From a virus, in IMG/VR virus record IMGVR_UViG_3300017767_000168, positions 1-21,484 of that record: a DNA stretch of 21,484 nt, one strand, 5' to 3'. The notes under the pieces were generated by a model, which ran no database searches, was not told the DNA's origin, and saw nothing but the letters and a program-made list of their open reading frames with translations. Position numbers and translations under genes: made by a program. Position 1 is the stretch's first letter; every line of letters begins with the position of its first letter. Below are positions 6,254 to 13,642 of this stretch, in pieces.

Positions 6254-6905
6254 TACAATTTACAATGAGGATTGTCTACTCACATTAGACAGAGAGTTGG
6301 AATATGATTATGTATTTTTTTCACCACCAGAATATAGTGAATTAAATTTAGAACCAATTAAAGATGATGAAAAATATTTTGGTTGGTTGGAAGAAATATA
6401 TAGTAAGTTTAATCCAAGAAAAAATTTAGTAACAATCGTAATAAGTGATAGAAGATTTAAAAGAAAGACAATACCAAAACATCAGTATTGTACAGAGATT
6501 ATGAAAAATTTAGGATATGATTTATTGAATCAAAAGATATGGGAAAAGTCAAGAGAAATAAATATGTTTAGATACAATTATGCTTTTGTTATGTCTTATG
6601 CACGAAAGAGTTTTAAATCTAAAAATACTAAATTATTTAAATATGATACTTGGTTTCATCCACACCACTCATATAAAGGTTACTCATATAATATGCCTCA
6701 AGAAGTTGCAGAACGATGTATAGAAAATTATACCGAAGAGGGTGATATAGTTTATGATCCATTTATGGGAATTGGAACAACTGCAATTGCATGTAATAAA
6801 TTAAACAGAAAATATGTTGGTTCTGAAATTAATTCTGAAACATATGAATTAGGATTAAATAGAATCAACACACAAACAATAGGAAATATAGAAAAATGGT
6901 CTTAG
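6228..6905 (+). CDS. DNA methyltransferase, beta-type motif order with SPPE motif IV
   Basis: The start is ATG 6228 (MSSSETTSNTIYNED), preceded by AAAGGA. An upstream in-frame ATG at 6180 lies deep in the HD gene without a good site. The 225-residue protein begins with the INGDCL-like motif of the N4/N6 methyltransferases (IYNEDCLLTL), then motif IV FFSPPEY (Ser32-Pro-Pro-Glu35-Tyr36). Motif I, VYDPFMGIGTTAIAC, follows near the C-terminus (Asp177), then YVGSEI. This is the beta arrangement and a normal length for a solitary enzyme. The aromatic residue expected right after SPP, which stacks on the flipped base, is Glu here, with Tyr one residue later. Activity may therefore be altered or lost, or the register may be shifted. 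It is the second methyltransferase within 3.7 kb. Confidence 0.8.
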   Translation: MSSSETTSNTIYNEDCLLTLDRELEYDYVFFSPPEYSELNLEPIKDDEKYFGWLEEIYSKFNPRKNLVTIVISDRRFKRKTIPKHQYCTEIMKNLGYDLLNQKIWEKSREINMFRYNYAFVMSYARKSFKSKNTKLFKYDTWFHPHHSYKGYSYNMPQEVAERCIENYTEEGDIVYDPFMGIGTTAIACNKLNRKYVGSEINSETYELGLNRINTQTIGNIEKWS

Positions 6906-7156
6906 AGATAATAATAGGTATTTTTAGTATTCTAATATTAGTTCTTAGTTATACGACTTGGAATCAATTTAGAAAAGTAGAAAGATTAGAAGATTGGGTA
7001 GAATCATTCTCATCAAAAATTATAGAAACACAAGATGTAATTACTGAATTAGATTCAGAGGGTAGGTTCAAAGCAGATGACGAGATAGGTGTTGTATTTG
7101 ATGCTATCAAACAAACAATTAACGATTTAACTACTATAACAGACAAGGATATATAA
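6896..7156 (+). CDS. Small N-terminally anchored protein (86 aa)
   Basis: The ATG at 6896 lies within the last codons of the methyltransferase gene, a 10-nt overlap, and the stop TAA shares one base with the next ATG. One transmembrane helix covers residues about 2-22 (VLEIIIGIFSILILVLSYTT). It is followed by a helical, partly coiled-coil cytoplasmic or periplasmic segment with RKVERLEDWVESFSSKI and a final IKQTINDLTTITDKDI. I do not recognise the family. It sits directly before gp55, but it does not resemble the T4 co-activator gp33 because of the membrane anchor. Similar short anchored proteins are frequent in marine T4-like phages, and their roles are mostly unknown. Confidence 0.7.
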   Translation: MVLEIIIGIFSILILVLSYTTWNQFRKVERLEDWVESFSSKIIETQDVITELDSEGRFKADDEIGVVFDAIKQTINDLTTITDKDI

Positions 7157-7881
7157 TGCCAAGAAAAGCAAAGAAAACATCACCAAGATATTACTTTCAC
7201 CAAGGAACTGAAGATGCTATAGTTCGTCATAATAAGGAAACTCGTCCAATGATGAGGGAACGAATTTATAATGAACATATTAGACAACCTTTTGAGAAGT
7301 TGGCAGAAAACATTATCCATACATTTAAGTTTTATTACTTTGATGTTCCAAGTGAGGATGTTAAACACGAAGTGGTTTCATTCTTATATATGAATATGCA
7401 TAAGTTCAAAGAGGGACATGGTAAAGCATTCTCATACTTTAGTATTGTTGCTAAGAACTATTTGATTCTACACAACAACAATAATTACAAGAAGATGAAA
7501 AATACTGATGGGTTAGAAGTCACAGACTTTAAGAGAGATCCAGTAGCAGAGGGAGATAGGAAAGACTTGAAACTTGCTAAGAAAGAATATCTTGATTTGT
7601 TTGTTGAGTATTGGATTAATAACTTAACCACCGTTTTCAAAAGAAAACAAGATATTGAAGTTGCAAATGCTGTTATTCAATTAGTTGAATCAAGAGATAA
7701 TATTGAGAACTTCAATAAGAAAGCATTGTATATCTTGATTCGTGAGATGACAGGTTCTACAACACAACACATTACTCGTGTTGTCAATGTGATGAAGAAA
7801 CATCATATAAATCTACAACATAATTACTTAACTACTGGTTCCATTGAAACTAAATGGACTGGCAGTTGGGATAATTTATAG
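7156..7881 (+). CDS. 55: Late transcription sigma factor, gp55-like
   Basis: This 241-residue protein has AAGGA before the start; its ATG overlaps the previous stop by one base. The key stretch is VKHEVVSFLYMNMHKFKEGH followed by GKAFSYFSIVAKNYLI (about residues 75-105). This is the sigma region-2-like helix pair characteristic of T4 gp55 and its cyanophage homologues, including the KAFSYF signature. The rest is helical and basic, with a C-terminal part rich in His and Lys. T4 gp55 (185 aa) recruits host RNA polymerase to TATAAATA late promoters together with the sliding clamp. A perfect TATAAATA lies 745 nt downstream, ahead of the structural genes, which supports the call. The gene ends at a bidirectional terminator facing the minus-strand island. 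Confidence 0.85.
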   Translation: MPRKAKKTSPRYYFHQGTEDAIVRHNKETRPMMRERIYNEHIRQPFEKLAENIIHTFKFYYFDVPSEDVKHEVVSFLYMNMHKFKEGHGKAFSYFSIVAKNYLILHNNNNYKKMKNTDGLEVTDFKRDPVAEGDRKDLKLAKKEYLDLFVEYWINNLTTVFKRKQDIEVANAVIQLVESRDNIENFNKKALYILIREMTGSTTQHITRVVNVMKKHHINLQHNYLTTGSIETKWTGSWDNL

Positions 7882-7886
7882 GTTAT

Positions 7887-7923
7887 AAAAAAAAGGGGAA
7901 CTAAACATTCCCCTTTTTTATTT
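7887..7923. terminator. Bidirectional intrinsic terminator
   Basis: GGGGAA (7895-7900) and TTCCCC (7908-7913) form the GC core of a hairpin. It is extended by an A run on the left (from 7887) and a T run on the right (to about 7920), so both strands end in a U tract. It lies between the convergent gp55 gene (stop at 7881) and the minus-strand gene ending at 7933, and serves both. Confidence 0.9.
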
Positions 7924-7932
7924 TTTATAAGA

Positions 7933-8205
7933 TTACTTACTTCCAAAGATTTTAGAGAAGAAACCTTTCTTACTCTTTTTACCTTTTTTAGCTCCAATCT
8001 TTTTACCTTTCTTCCTTTTCTTCTTGACATCTTCCATAGCATATAATTCTAACTCAGAATTAATAACCATTTTACTCTGGCCTGAATTATGATCAAATAT
8101 GACAGATTGTCTATTCATATCATTCATAGCTTCGATATCAGTTTTAGTTCCTTGACTTATAGATACAGACAAGAAGAAAATTAGAGATATTAGTATTGTC
8201 TTCAT
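7933..8205 (-). CDS. Secreted lysine-rich small protein
   Basis: The 90-residue product is read on the minus strand. Its start is preceded by GGAG (revcomp of 8213-8216), with 7 nt to the ATG. A Sec signal peptide is evident: MKTILISLIFFLSVSISQG, a basic start, a hydrophobic core and a small-residue cleavage region. The mature part has a mixed polar segment (residues 20-58) and then an extremely basic tail of about 30 residues with repeated KKxKK / KKGKK units, ending GFFSKIFGSK. The C-terminal ten residues look like a short amphipathic cationic helix, as in membrane-active peptides. I do not recognise the family. It could bind LPS, peptidoglycan or DNA outside the cytoplasm, or help lysis. 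It shares the minus-strand island with a holin-like protein. Confidence 0.75.
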   Translation of the reverse strand: MKTILISLIFFLSVSISQGTKTDIEAMNDMNRQSVIFDHNSGQSKMVINSELELYAMEDVKKKRKKGKKIGAKKGKKSKKGFFSKIFGSK

Positions 8206-8235
8206 AATACCACTCCGTTAACAACGCGTTAAGAC

Positions 8236-8252
8236 TAACTCATAGTTGGTTA
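8236..8252. repeat. Inverted repeat upstream of the secreted-peptide gene
   Basis: AACT-CAT-AGTT at the centre of ACTAACTCATAGTTGGT forms an inverted repeat 31 nt upstream of the minus-strand start at 8205. The 8-bp palindrome AACGCGTT lies next to it at about 8224-8231. They are positioned as possible operator sites, but no clear -35/-10 pair for this gene is seen. TATAAT occurs on the minus strand at 8257-8262 without a matching -35. Confidence 0.35.
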
Positions 8253-8276
8253 ATCAATTATAAATATAACCATAAC

Positions 8277-8313
8277 AAAAAAGGGGGACGAAAACCGCCC
8301 CCCATTTTTTTAT
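8277..8313 (-). terminator. Intrinsic terminator of the holin-like gene
   Basis: On the minus strand an A run is followed by a G-rich arm, a short loop, a CCCCC arm (revcomp of GGGGG at 8283-8287) and a T run. The opposite strand also ends in T7, so it could work in both directions. It lies 12 nt after the stop of the minus-strand gene 8325-8546 and separates it from the secreted-peptide gene. Confidence 0.85.
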
Positions 8314-8324
8314 CCGATATAGTA

Positions 8325-8546
8325 CTACTTACGGAATAAACCCACCAACACCAATAATGCGACTAATCCAGCAAATCCAGATTCGCCGAATGTATTAATA
8401 ATCGATGTTAGGTTACCTATAACATTAACACCAAAGACACCAGTACCGAATATTACTTCTGATACTGCACCAATGGTAACAAAGGATAACATAAGATGAG
8501 CTAAGTCATCTAAGTAACCCTTGACTATTGTTATGATCTCCTTCAT
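8325..8546 (-). CDS. Small two-helix membrane protein, holin-like
   Basis: This 73-residue minus-strand product has a GGGAGA ribosome binding site just before the ATG. An amphipathic N-terminus (MKEIITIVKGYLDDLAHLML) leads into a hydrophobic segment with a GTGVFGVNVIG turn. A second strongly hydrophobic helix follows (GFAGLVALLVLVGLF, about residues 57-71), ending in RK. Size, glycine-rich helices and the basic end fit small phage holins, but no signature proves it. Other small marine-phage membrane proteins have the same look. It is transcribed away from the late operon and has its own terminator, so its timing may differ from that of the structural genes. Confidence 0.75.
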   Translation of the reverse strand: MKEIITIVKGYLDDLAHLMLSFVTIGAVSEVIFGTGVFGVNVIGNLTSIINTFGESGFAGLVALLVLVGLFRK

Positions 8547-8566
8547 GTTCTCTCCCGTTAGTTAAA

Positions 8567-8583
8567 GTCGGATTCTCACCGAC
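8567..8583 (-). promoter_or_regulatory. 5'-UTR stem-loop of the holin-like gene
   Basis: GTCGG (8567-8571) and CCGAC (8579-8583) pair around a 7-base loop. On the minus-strand transcript this hairpin ends about 20 nt before the start codon, near the ribosome binding site. It may tune translation or mRNA stability. It could instead be incidental, but it is GC-rich in a very AT-rich gap. Confidence 0.4.
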
Positions 8584-8625
8584 ATATTAATAACTATTGT
8601 ATATATTGGTAAATTAATTAGGATA

Positions 8626-8633
8626 TATAAATA
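8626..8633 (+). promoter_or_regulatory. T4-type late promoter TATAAATA
   Basis: An exact match to the T4 late promoter core lies 57 nt upstream of the first structural gene (ATG 8691), in the divergent gap 8547-8690. No other convincing promoter is seen in the following 12.8 kb, and the genes there are all on the plus strand with gaps of at most about 70 nt. It probably drives the whole structural operon with the gp55-like factor encoded at 7156-7881. Confidence 0.75.
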
Positions 8634-8690
8634 TATACACCAATTTTTTGAGAATTTGATATTTATTATTGATAACTAACAGGCAAAACT

Positions 8691-9086
8691 ATGGCAAAAG
8701 ATTACGAAATATTTAAAGGAAAAACACTCGGTGATGTGTTCAAAGACATCTATGATAATTCCAAAACCAATAAATCTCAATTAGAAGTTCTAATGAAAGA
8801 GGTGGTAGGATTTATTAAAGATGGTGATACTGCCGTGCAAATAATTCCTATGTTAAAAGAGTATTTAGAAATCAATGTAAAGAATGATGAACAACTTGTT
8901 AAGTTGGCAACAATCGTTCAAAGAATTACTGCTGCTGAAAATAGAACATCAGATAGTGGAGATGAGTTTGGTTTATCAGAACAGGAAAAAGAACAACTGA
9001 TGGATGCGATAGAATCAGATGTTCAAGAGTTACAACAACATCAGGACGATATACATTCAAGTATAGAAACTAAAAGAGATAATTAA
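8691..9086 (+). CDS. First gene of the structural operon, unrecognised (131 aa)
   Basis: The ATG at 8691 is preceded by ACAGG. The protein is mostly helical, soluble and acidic. It opens MAKDYEIFKGKTLGDVFKDI, contains a VGFIKDGDTAVQIIPMLKEYL helix pair, and ends in a Gln/Glu/Asp-rich coiled-coil-like helix (EQEKEQLMDAIESDVQELQQ). There is no membrane segment. It precedes the hub/spike gene by 4 nt, so a virion or assembly role is likely. Its short helical build would fit a baseplate assembly chaperone or scaffold as well as a structural part. I cannot match it to a named T4 protein. Confidence 0.75.
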   Translation: MAKDYEIFKGKTLGDVFKDIYDNSKTNKSQLEVLMKEVVGFIKDGDTAVQIIPMLKEYLEINVKNDEQLVKLATIVQRITAAENRTSDSGDEFGLSEQEKEQLMDAIESDVQELQQHQDDIHSSIETKRDN

Positions 9087-9090
9087 AATC

Positions 9091-10263
9091 ATGGCAGATG
9101 TAGGCTACATTGAAGATGATGTTAAAAATGTAAATGTACCACAAGAAGATGGTGTTATTACATTTAAACAGGCAATAAAATTAATAGAAGAGATAGTGAA
9201 TGCAAAACGCTTTTATCAGATTGAGCCTGCAGAAGTAGAAAAAGTTTATTTAACACAAACAGATTTAATTGGTGATGGTTTGGTATTGGAAGATGGTAGT
9301 GCAGATTTTAATTTTTTAGGTTCAGTAAGAGCAAGACTACATCACACACAACCTGATGTAAAAATAACTGAATGTTCTATATACAAACCTTTAATTGGAA
9401 GTGGTATTCGTAAGTATCCCAATTGTGGAGAAAGTGTTCTTTGTTATCAAAATAAAAGAGAAAGATTTTATCTACCACTTAATATAAATTATACAAACAA
9501 TCCTAATAATAATTCTTTAGTTGGTGCATCAAGACAATACACAGGAATAAGTTCTAATGTTGGTACAACAATAAATGTTCCAAATAAAACTGAGGAACCG
9601 AAGTTGGGTAATTACTTTCAACCAAATGGTCAAATAAAAAGATTATTTCCTGCAGAGGGTGATACTACAATAGAGGGTAGATTTGGAAATACAATTCGTT
9701 TGGGAAGTAGTCATACATTTAGTTCTGATAAAACAGAACCTGCAACACCAAATATTATTATTCGTGCAGGACAAAGACAAACAATAAATAATCAAGTATC
9801 AATTGAAAATATTAATAAAGATAGTTCTACAATATATTTGAGTTCTTTAGAACAAGTAAAAATAAATGTAACAAAAGATTCGGAAGTGATAACAGGTGTT
9901 AAGGAATTTGAACAACCACAAATTATACTAAATTCAGAAAGAATTATATTTAATAGTAGAGTAGATGGTATTGGTTTATTTGCAAATACAAACATTGGTA
10001 TTTTGGCAAAAGAAAAGGTAGTATTGGAAACACCACAAGTGATAGTTGGTAGTAACACTGCAACAGAACCACAAGTATTAGGACAAATATTGTTCGATAA
10101 AATAAGTGCATTAGTTGATGCGATTGGTAATGTAACTGGAATACCAACACCAACTGGACCGACACCTGGACCAGTAAGTGCAGCACCAACTTGGCCAAAT
10201 GTAATTACAGCAAGAGATGCAATTAAAGATGCATTAAGTGAACAACATAAAATTGATAAGTAA
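9091..10263 (+). CDS. 5: Baseplate hub/spike protein, gp5-like
   Basis: This 390-residue protein has an OB-fold-like N-terminal region at about residues 70-125 (GSVRARLHHTQPDVKITECS then GSGIRKYPNCGESVLCY), as in the hub of contractile-tail spikes. A GRFGNTIRLGSS segment (near residue 195) is typical where a gp5/VgrG-type spike begins. The rest is beta-rich with regularly spaced strands (IENINKDSSTIYLSSLEQVK, NIGILAKEKVVLETPQVIVG) consistent with a triple-stranded beta-helix needle. A Pro/Gly-rich linker precedes a short C-terminal helix. The lysozyme domain of T4 gp5 is absent, as in other marine T4-like phages, so cell-wall digestion must come from another protein. It sits between an unknown helical protein and other baseplate genes. 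Confidence 0.75.
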   Translation: MADVGYIEDDVKNVNVPQEDGVITFKQAIKLIEEIVNAKRFYQIEPAEVEKVYLTQTDLIGDGLVLEDGSADFNFLGSVRARLHHTQPDVKITECSIYKPLIGSGIRKYPNCGESVLCYQNKRERFYLPLNINYTNNPNNNSLVGASRQYTGISSNVGTTINVPNKTEEPKLGNYFQPNGQIKRLFPAEGDTTIEGRFGNTIRLGSSHTFSSDKTEPATPNIIIRAGQRQTINNQVSIENINKDSSTIYLSSLEQVKINVTKDSEVITGVKEFEQPQIILNSERIIFNSRVDGIGLFANTNIGILAKEKVVLETPQVIVGSNTATEPQVLGQILFDKISALVDAIGNVTGIPTPTGPTPGPVSAAPTWPNVITARDAIKDALSEQHKIDK

Positions 10264-10275
10264 TGAAGAATAAAA

Positions 10276-10725
10276 ATGGCATTCACACTATTTAAAGAAG
10301 AGTATACAAAAAGAATGAATGATGGTCCGTTTTTTGAAACAACAGATGAAACTGCTGAATTCATATCAACACTATATGATGATTCAATTAAAGGTGGAGT
10401 GTCAACAAATGGTGGAACCTTATTAACAGGAAATAAAGCTGGTTTGGTAGAACAATTAAAGATTGGACTAAGTAGTGAAGTCCCATCACTATTATTTTTT
10501 GAATCACAATTAAGTCTTGGATTACTTGCATATTGGACAGCTGGTGTATTGACTAATGGTTCAACCGTAGTCACACCAGGATTACCAATACCACCAAATA
10601 CATTTTCAAATGCAGATACTATAGAAGATTTTTTAGGTAATTTTGAAAATGCATTTTCAATACATTATAGTGGAGCTGCAGGAATGTTAGGAACCACACC
10701 ATGGGCAGGATACAATGTACCATAA
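10276..10725 (+). CDS. Hypothetical baseplate-region protein (149 aa)
   Basis: The gene lies 12 nt after the hub/spike gene with only a weak GAAG site. The 149-residue product opens MAFTLFKEEYTKRMNDGPFF. It has a Gly/Thr-rich middle (STNGGTLLTGNKAGLVEQLK), a hydrophobic LSLGLLAYWTAGVL helix, and ends in a Gly/Pro-rich tail (GMLGTTPWAGYNVP). No enzyme motif is visible. Position in the operon suggests a virion or assembly component. I do not recognise the family. Confidence 0.7.
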   Translation: MAFTLFKEEYTKRMNDGPFFETTDETAEFISTLYDDSIKGGVSTNGGTLLTGNKAGLVEQLKIGLSSEVPSLLFFESQLSLGLLAYWTAGVLTNGSTVVTPGLPIPPNTFSNADTIEDFLGNFENAFSIHYSGAAGMLGTTPWAGYNVP

Positions 10726-10759
10726 AAAAAATTTAAAGTTACAACAATAGGAGTTAAAA

Positions 10760-11224
10760 ATGACTAAACAGGCACTAATGAAAATAATAACAGAAGTAGT
10801 TCGTAAAGAAGTACAAAAAGAAGTGAAGAAGATATTTATTACTGAACAGAAAAAATCTAAAGTTACTTCAAAACCAATTACGGAAAAACAACCAGTTAAA
10901 AAAGAATATAAAAAGAAACATTACACAGATAATAAATCTTTAAATGATATTCTAAATGAAACTGCAAACTCACCAAAAGAGGGTATGGAAGAATATCCAA
11001 CAATGGGTGGTTCTACACTTGATAGTACAAACATGGTAGATATGTTGGGTTATGGAGATATGGGGTTACGAGGTGGCGATTCAGAGACACAAAGAAAAGT
11101 TGCTGCAGTACAAACAATGAAAGAAGCTGGTGTATCATCAGAACAAGTACCAGAAAGTTTAGTAAATGCATTGACTCGTGATTATAGTGATTTAATGAAA
11201 CATGATAAAATGAAAGGTAAATAG
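10760..11224 (+). CDS. Hypothetical protein with basic coiled-coil N-terminus (154 aa)
   Basis: TAGGAG lies 8 nt before the ATG, the clearest ribosome binding site in this part of the operon. Residues 1-35 form a basic helix (IITEVVRKEVQKEVKKIFI) of coiled-coil type. A Lys/Pro-rich, probably disordered stretch follows to about residue 55. The C-terminal half is Gly/Met-rich and then helical (GDSETQRKVAAVQTMKEAG ... DYSDLMKHDKMKGK). It has no membrane segment or catalytic motif. It precedes gp25 by 9 nt, so a baseplate or assembly role is inferred. It is not a recognised T4 homologue. Confidence 0.7.
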   Translation: MTKQALMKIITEVVRKEVQKEVKKIFITEQKKSKVTSKPITEKQPVKKEYKKKHYTDNKSLNDILNETANSPKEGMEEYPTMGGSTLDSTNMVDMLGYGDMGLRGGDSETQRKVAAVQTMKEAGVSSEQVPESLVNALTRDYSDLMKHDKMKGK

Positions 11225-11233
11225 GAATAAGAA

Positions 11234-11653
11234 ATGGCAGATAGTGTAACCGAAATAGACAATAATCCAGATGCATATGTTGGGTTATCTTTTCCCCTTG
11301 GATATAGTAATCAAGGATTTTTTAGACAAACAAAAAAACTAAATGAACAAGTTAAGTCTAATCTAAGAAATCTTTTATTAACATCTAAAGGTGAACGAGT
11401 TATGCAACCAACATTTGGTTCCGATTTACAAGATTTATTATTCGAACAAATAACAGATAATTTAGATGAAAAGATTGAACAAACAATAACAGAGGCAATT
11501 GAACAATGGTTACCATATGTACTTATTAATAATATATTTGTAGTACAGAGTGATGCGAATCCAAATGAAGTTCAAGTACAACTTGAATTCTCAATAACAA
11601 CTGAACCTGATCAGTTAGATCAAATAACATTTAATTTTGCACTTGGAGATTAA
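11234..11653 (+). CDS. 25: Baseplate wedge protein gp25
   Basis: This 139-residue protein has AGGA before the ATG, close to the T4 gp25 size (132 aa). The family pattern is clear: an N-terminal SFPLGYSNQGFF segment, a helix VKSNLRNLLLTSKGERVMQP with the conserved TSKGERVMQPTFGSDLQDLLFE, then a helix with an IEQTITEAIEQWLPYV core, and terminal strands (EVQVQLEFSITTEP). gp25 is a wedge component with a lysozyme-like fold without activity, shared with type VI secretion TssE; it anchors the sheath at the baseplate. It directly precedes gp6, the usual order. Confidence 0.92.
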   Translation: MADSVTEIDNNPDAYVGLSFPLGYSNQGFFRQTKKLNEQVKSNLRNLLLTSKGERVMQPTFGSDLQDLLFEQITDNLDEKIEQTITEAIEQWLPYVLINNIFVVQSDANPNEVQVQLEFSITTEPDQLDQITFNFALGD

Positions 11654-11656
11654 GAT

Positions 11657-13642
11657 ATGCCACAAGCAAATCCAGACTACGGCACAAATAAAAAAATTAT
11701 ACAAAAAGAAGTAAACTATCTTGGTAGAGATTTTAATGATATAAGACAAAATCTTATTGAGTTTGCAAAATCATATTTCCCAAATACATTTAACGATTTC
11801 AATGAAACAGATCCTGGTATGATGTTTATTGAAATGGCCTCTTATGTTGGTGATGTATTGAATTACTATGTAGATAATCAATTCAGAGAAACATTAATTT
11901 TACAGGCAGAAGAACGAAAGAATATATTTGATATTGCTCAGTCAATGGGATATAAACCAAGTCTTTCATCACCTGCACATACAAAACTAACCTTAACAAT
12001 GGAAGTACCTGCAGTACTTAATTCAGACAATGAAACTTATTCACCTAATTTATCTTATGCAGGAATAGTTAGTGGTGATAGTATTGTTACTTCGAATAGT
12101 GGAGTACAATTTACAATATCAGATTCAGTTAACTTTAAAGTATCGAGTTCACTTGATCCTATGTTAATTGAAATGGTTACACCAGCAAGTGGTACTGATC
12201 CAGAAACATTTAAATTGACTAAGTATGCATTGTGTAAATCAGGAACAAGAGAATCTGAAACCTTTACATTTAATAGTGCAAAGAAATTTGATAAAGTAAT
12301 TATAAGTAATGAGGATGTAACAGAGATTATTTCTATAACAGATAGTGATGGAAATAAATGGTATAATGTTCCTTATTTAGCTCAAGATACCGTATATGAA
12401 GATGAAGAAAATGTAAGTCTTAATGATCCTGATTTAGCAGAATTCTCAAATGACACACCTTACTTATTAAAGTTAATTAAAACACCAAGACGATTTACAA
12501 CTTATGTTCGTGGTGTTGATAACAAAACAGAAGTAAGATTTGGTAGTGGTGTTAGTGGAAATGCAGATGAGGAGATTGTACCTAATCCAGATAATGTTGG
12601 TTCATCACTTTCAACAGGACTTACGAAATTAGATTCAACCTTTGACCCAAGTAATTTTTTAAACACAAGAACATTTGGATTGGCACCACAAAATACTACA
12701 CTAACTATAAAATATAATTATGGTGGTAGTGTTGAACATAATGTTAGAAGTAATTCAATTACAAATGGAAGTGATTTAACATTCACAATAAATTCAGAGG
12801 GATTAGATACTACTTTAGTTGGAGATGCCGAGAAGAGTTTAACAATTACAAACGAGTCTTCAGCAACAGGTGGTTCTTCAGAAGAGACTATAGAAGAAAT
12901 TAGACAAAATGCATCTGCATATTTCAATGCACAAGGAAGAGCAGTTACACAAAGAGATTACATTTCAAGAGTTTATTCATTACCACAAAAGTATGGTAAC
13001 ATTGCAAAATGTCATTTAGTACAAGATGAACAATTAGAACAAAATACTCAAACCGTTATCAAGAATGGTAAAATTAAAAAACAAAAAAATGTTAGTATAA
13101 TACCAAATCCATTAGCATTAAATTTATACACACTTGGATACGATGATTCTGGAAAACTTTGTTCTTTAAATAGAGCAGTAAAACAAAATTTAAAAACTTA
13201 CCTATCACAATATAGAATGGTAACAGATGGTATTAATCTAAAAGATGCATATACAATTAATATTAATATACGATTCTCAATAATCACAAGAAGAAATTTT
13301 AATAAAAATGATGTATTGTTTAGAGCAATACAAAATGTTAAAAAACATTTCGATATTAAAAAGTGGCAAATCAATCAACCAATTGTGTTGAGTGATATTG
13401 CATATGTACTATCATTAACAGATGGTGTGGCAAGTGTTGTTCCACCAACTGATAATAATGAATCAAAACAAATTGTTGTAATAGAAAATAAACATAGTAT
13501 AACTGATGGATATAGTGGTAACATTTATGATTTACAATCAGCAGTTAAAGATGGTGTTATTTATCCATCATTAGACCCAAGTATCTTTGAGTTGAAGTAC
13601 CCTGATACCGATATTGAGGGTAGAGTAGTAGGAGACTTTTAA
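11657..13642 (+). CDS. 6: Baseplate wedge protein gp6
   Basis: This 661-residue protein starts 3 nt after gp25 with GGAG as the ribosome binding site. T4 gp6 is 660 aa. The N-terminal LGRDFNDIRQNLIEFAKSYF and FNETDPGMMFIEMASYVGDV stretches are the typical gp6/gpJ-type start. The middle carries beta-rich domains with an RFTTYVRGVDNKTEVRFGSG strand. The ETIEEIRQNASAYFNAQGRA segment followed by VTQRDYISRVYSLPQKYG is the gp6/gpJ core-bundle signature. The C-terminal region has the ININIRFSI / WQINQPIVLSDIAYVLSLTDGV elements. The protein dimerises to form the iris ring of the baseplate. Its stop overlaps the next ATG (TAATG at 13640-13644). Confidence 0.92.
   Translation: MPQANPDYGTNKKIIQKEVNYLGRDFNDIRQNLIEFAKSYFPNTFNDFNETDPGMMFIEMASYVGDVLNYYVDNQFRETLILQAEERKNIFDIAQSMGYKPSLSSPAHTKLTLTMEVPAVLNSDNETYSPNLSYAGIVSGDSIVTSNSGVQFTISDSVNFKVSSSLDPMLIEMVTPASGTDPETFKLTKYALCKSGTRESETFTFNSAKKFDKVIISNEDVTEIISITDSDGNKWYNVPYLAQDTVYEDEENVSLNDPDLAEFSNDTPYLLKLIKTPRRFTTYVRGVDNKTEVRFGSGVSGNADEEIVPNPDNVGSSLSTGLTKLDSTFDPSNFLNTRTFGLAPQNTTLTIKYNYGGSVEHNVRSNSITNGSDLTFTINSEGLDTTLVGDAEKSLTITNESSATGGSSEETIEEIRQNASAYFNAQGRAVTQRDYISRVYSLPQKYGNIAKCHLVQDEQLEQNTQTVIKNGKIKKQKNVSIIPNPLALNLYTLGYDDSGKLCSLNRAVKQNLKTYLSQYRMVTDGINLKDAYTININIRFSIITRRNFNKNDVLFRAIQNVKKHFDIKKWQINQPIVLSDIAYVLSLTDGVASVVPPTDNNESKQIVVIENKHSITDGYSGNIYDLQSAVKDGVIYPSLDPSIFELKYPDTDIEGRVVGDF

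Noticed and set aside
7824-8042. 72-residue minus-strand frame across the terminator
   Set aside because: It runs through the bidirectional terminator and lies in another frame of the secreted-peptide gene. Its Lys/Arg-rich content mirrors that gene.
9792-10574. 260-residue open frame on the minus strand
   Set aside because: It lies fully across the spike gene and the following plus-strand gene, is Ser/Thr/Pro/Ile-rich as expected for antisense of this composition, and has no sensible gene neighbours.
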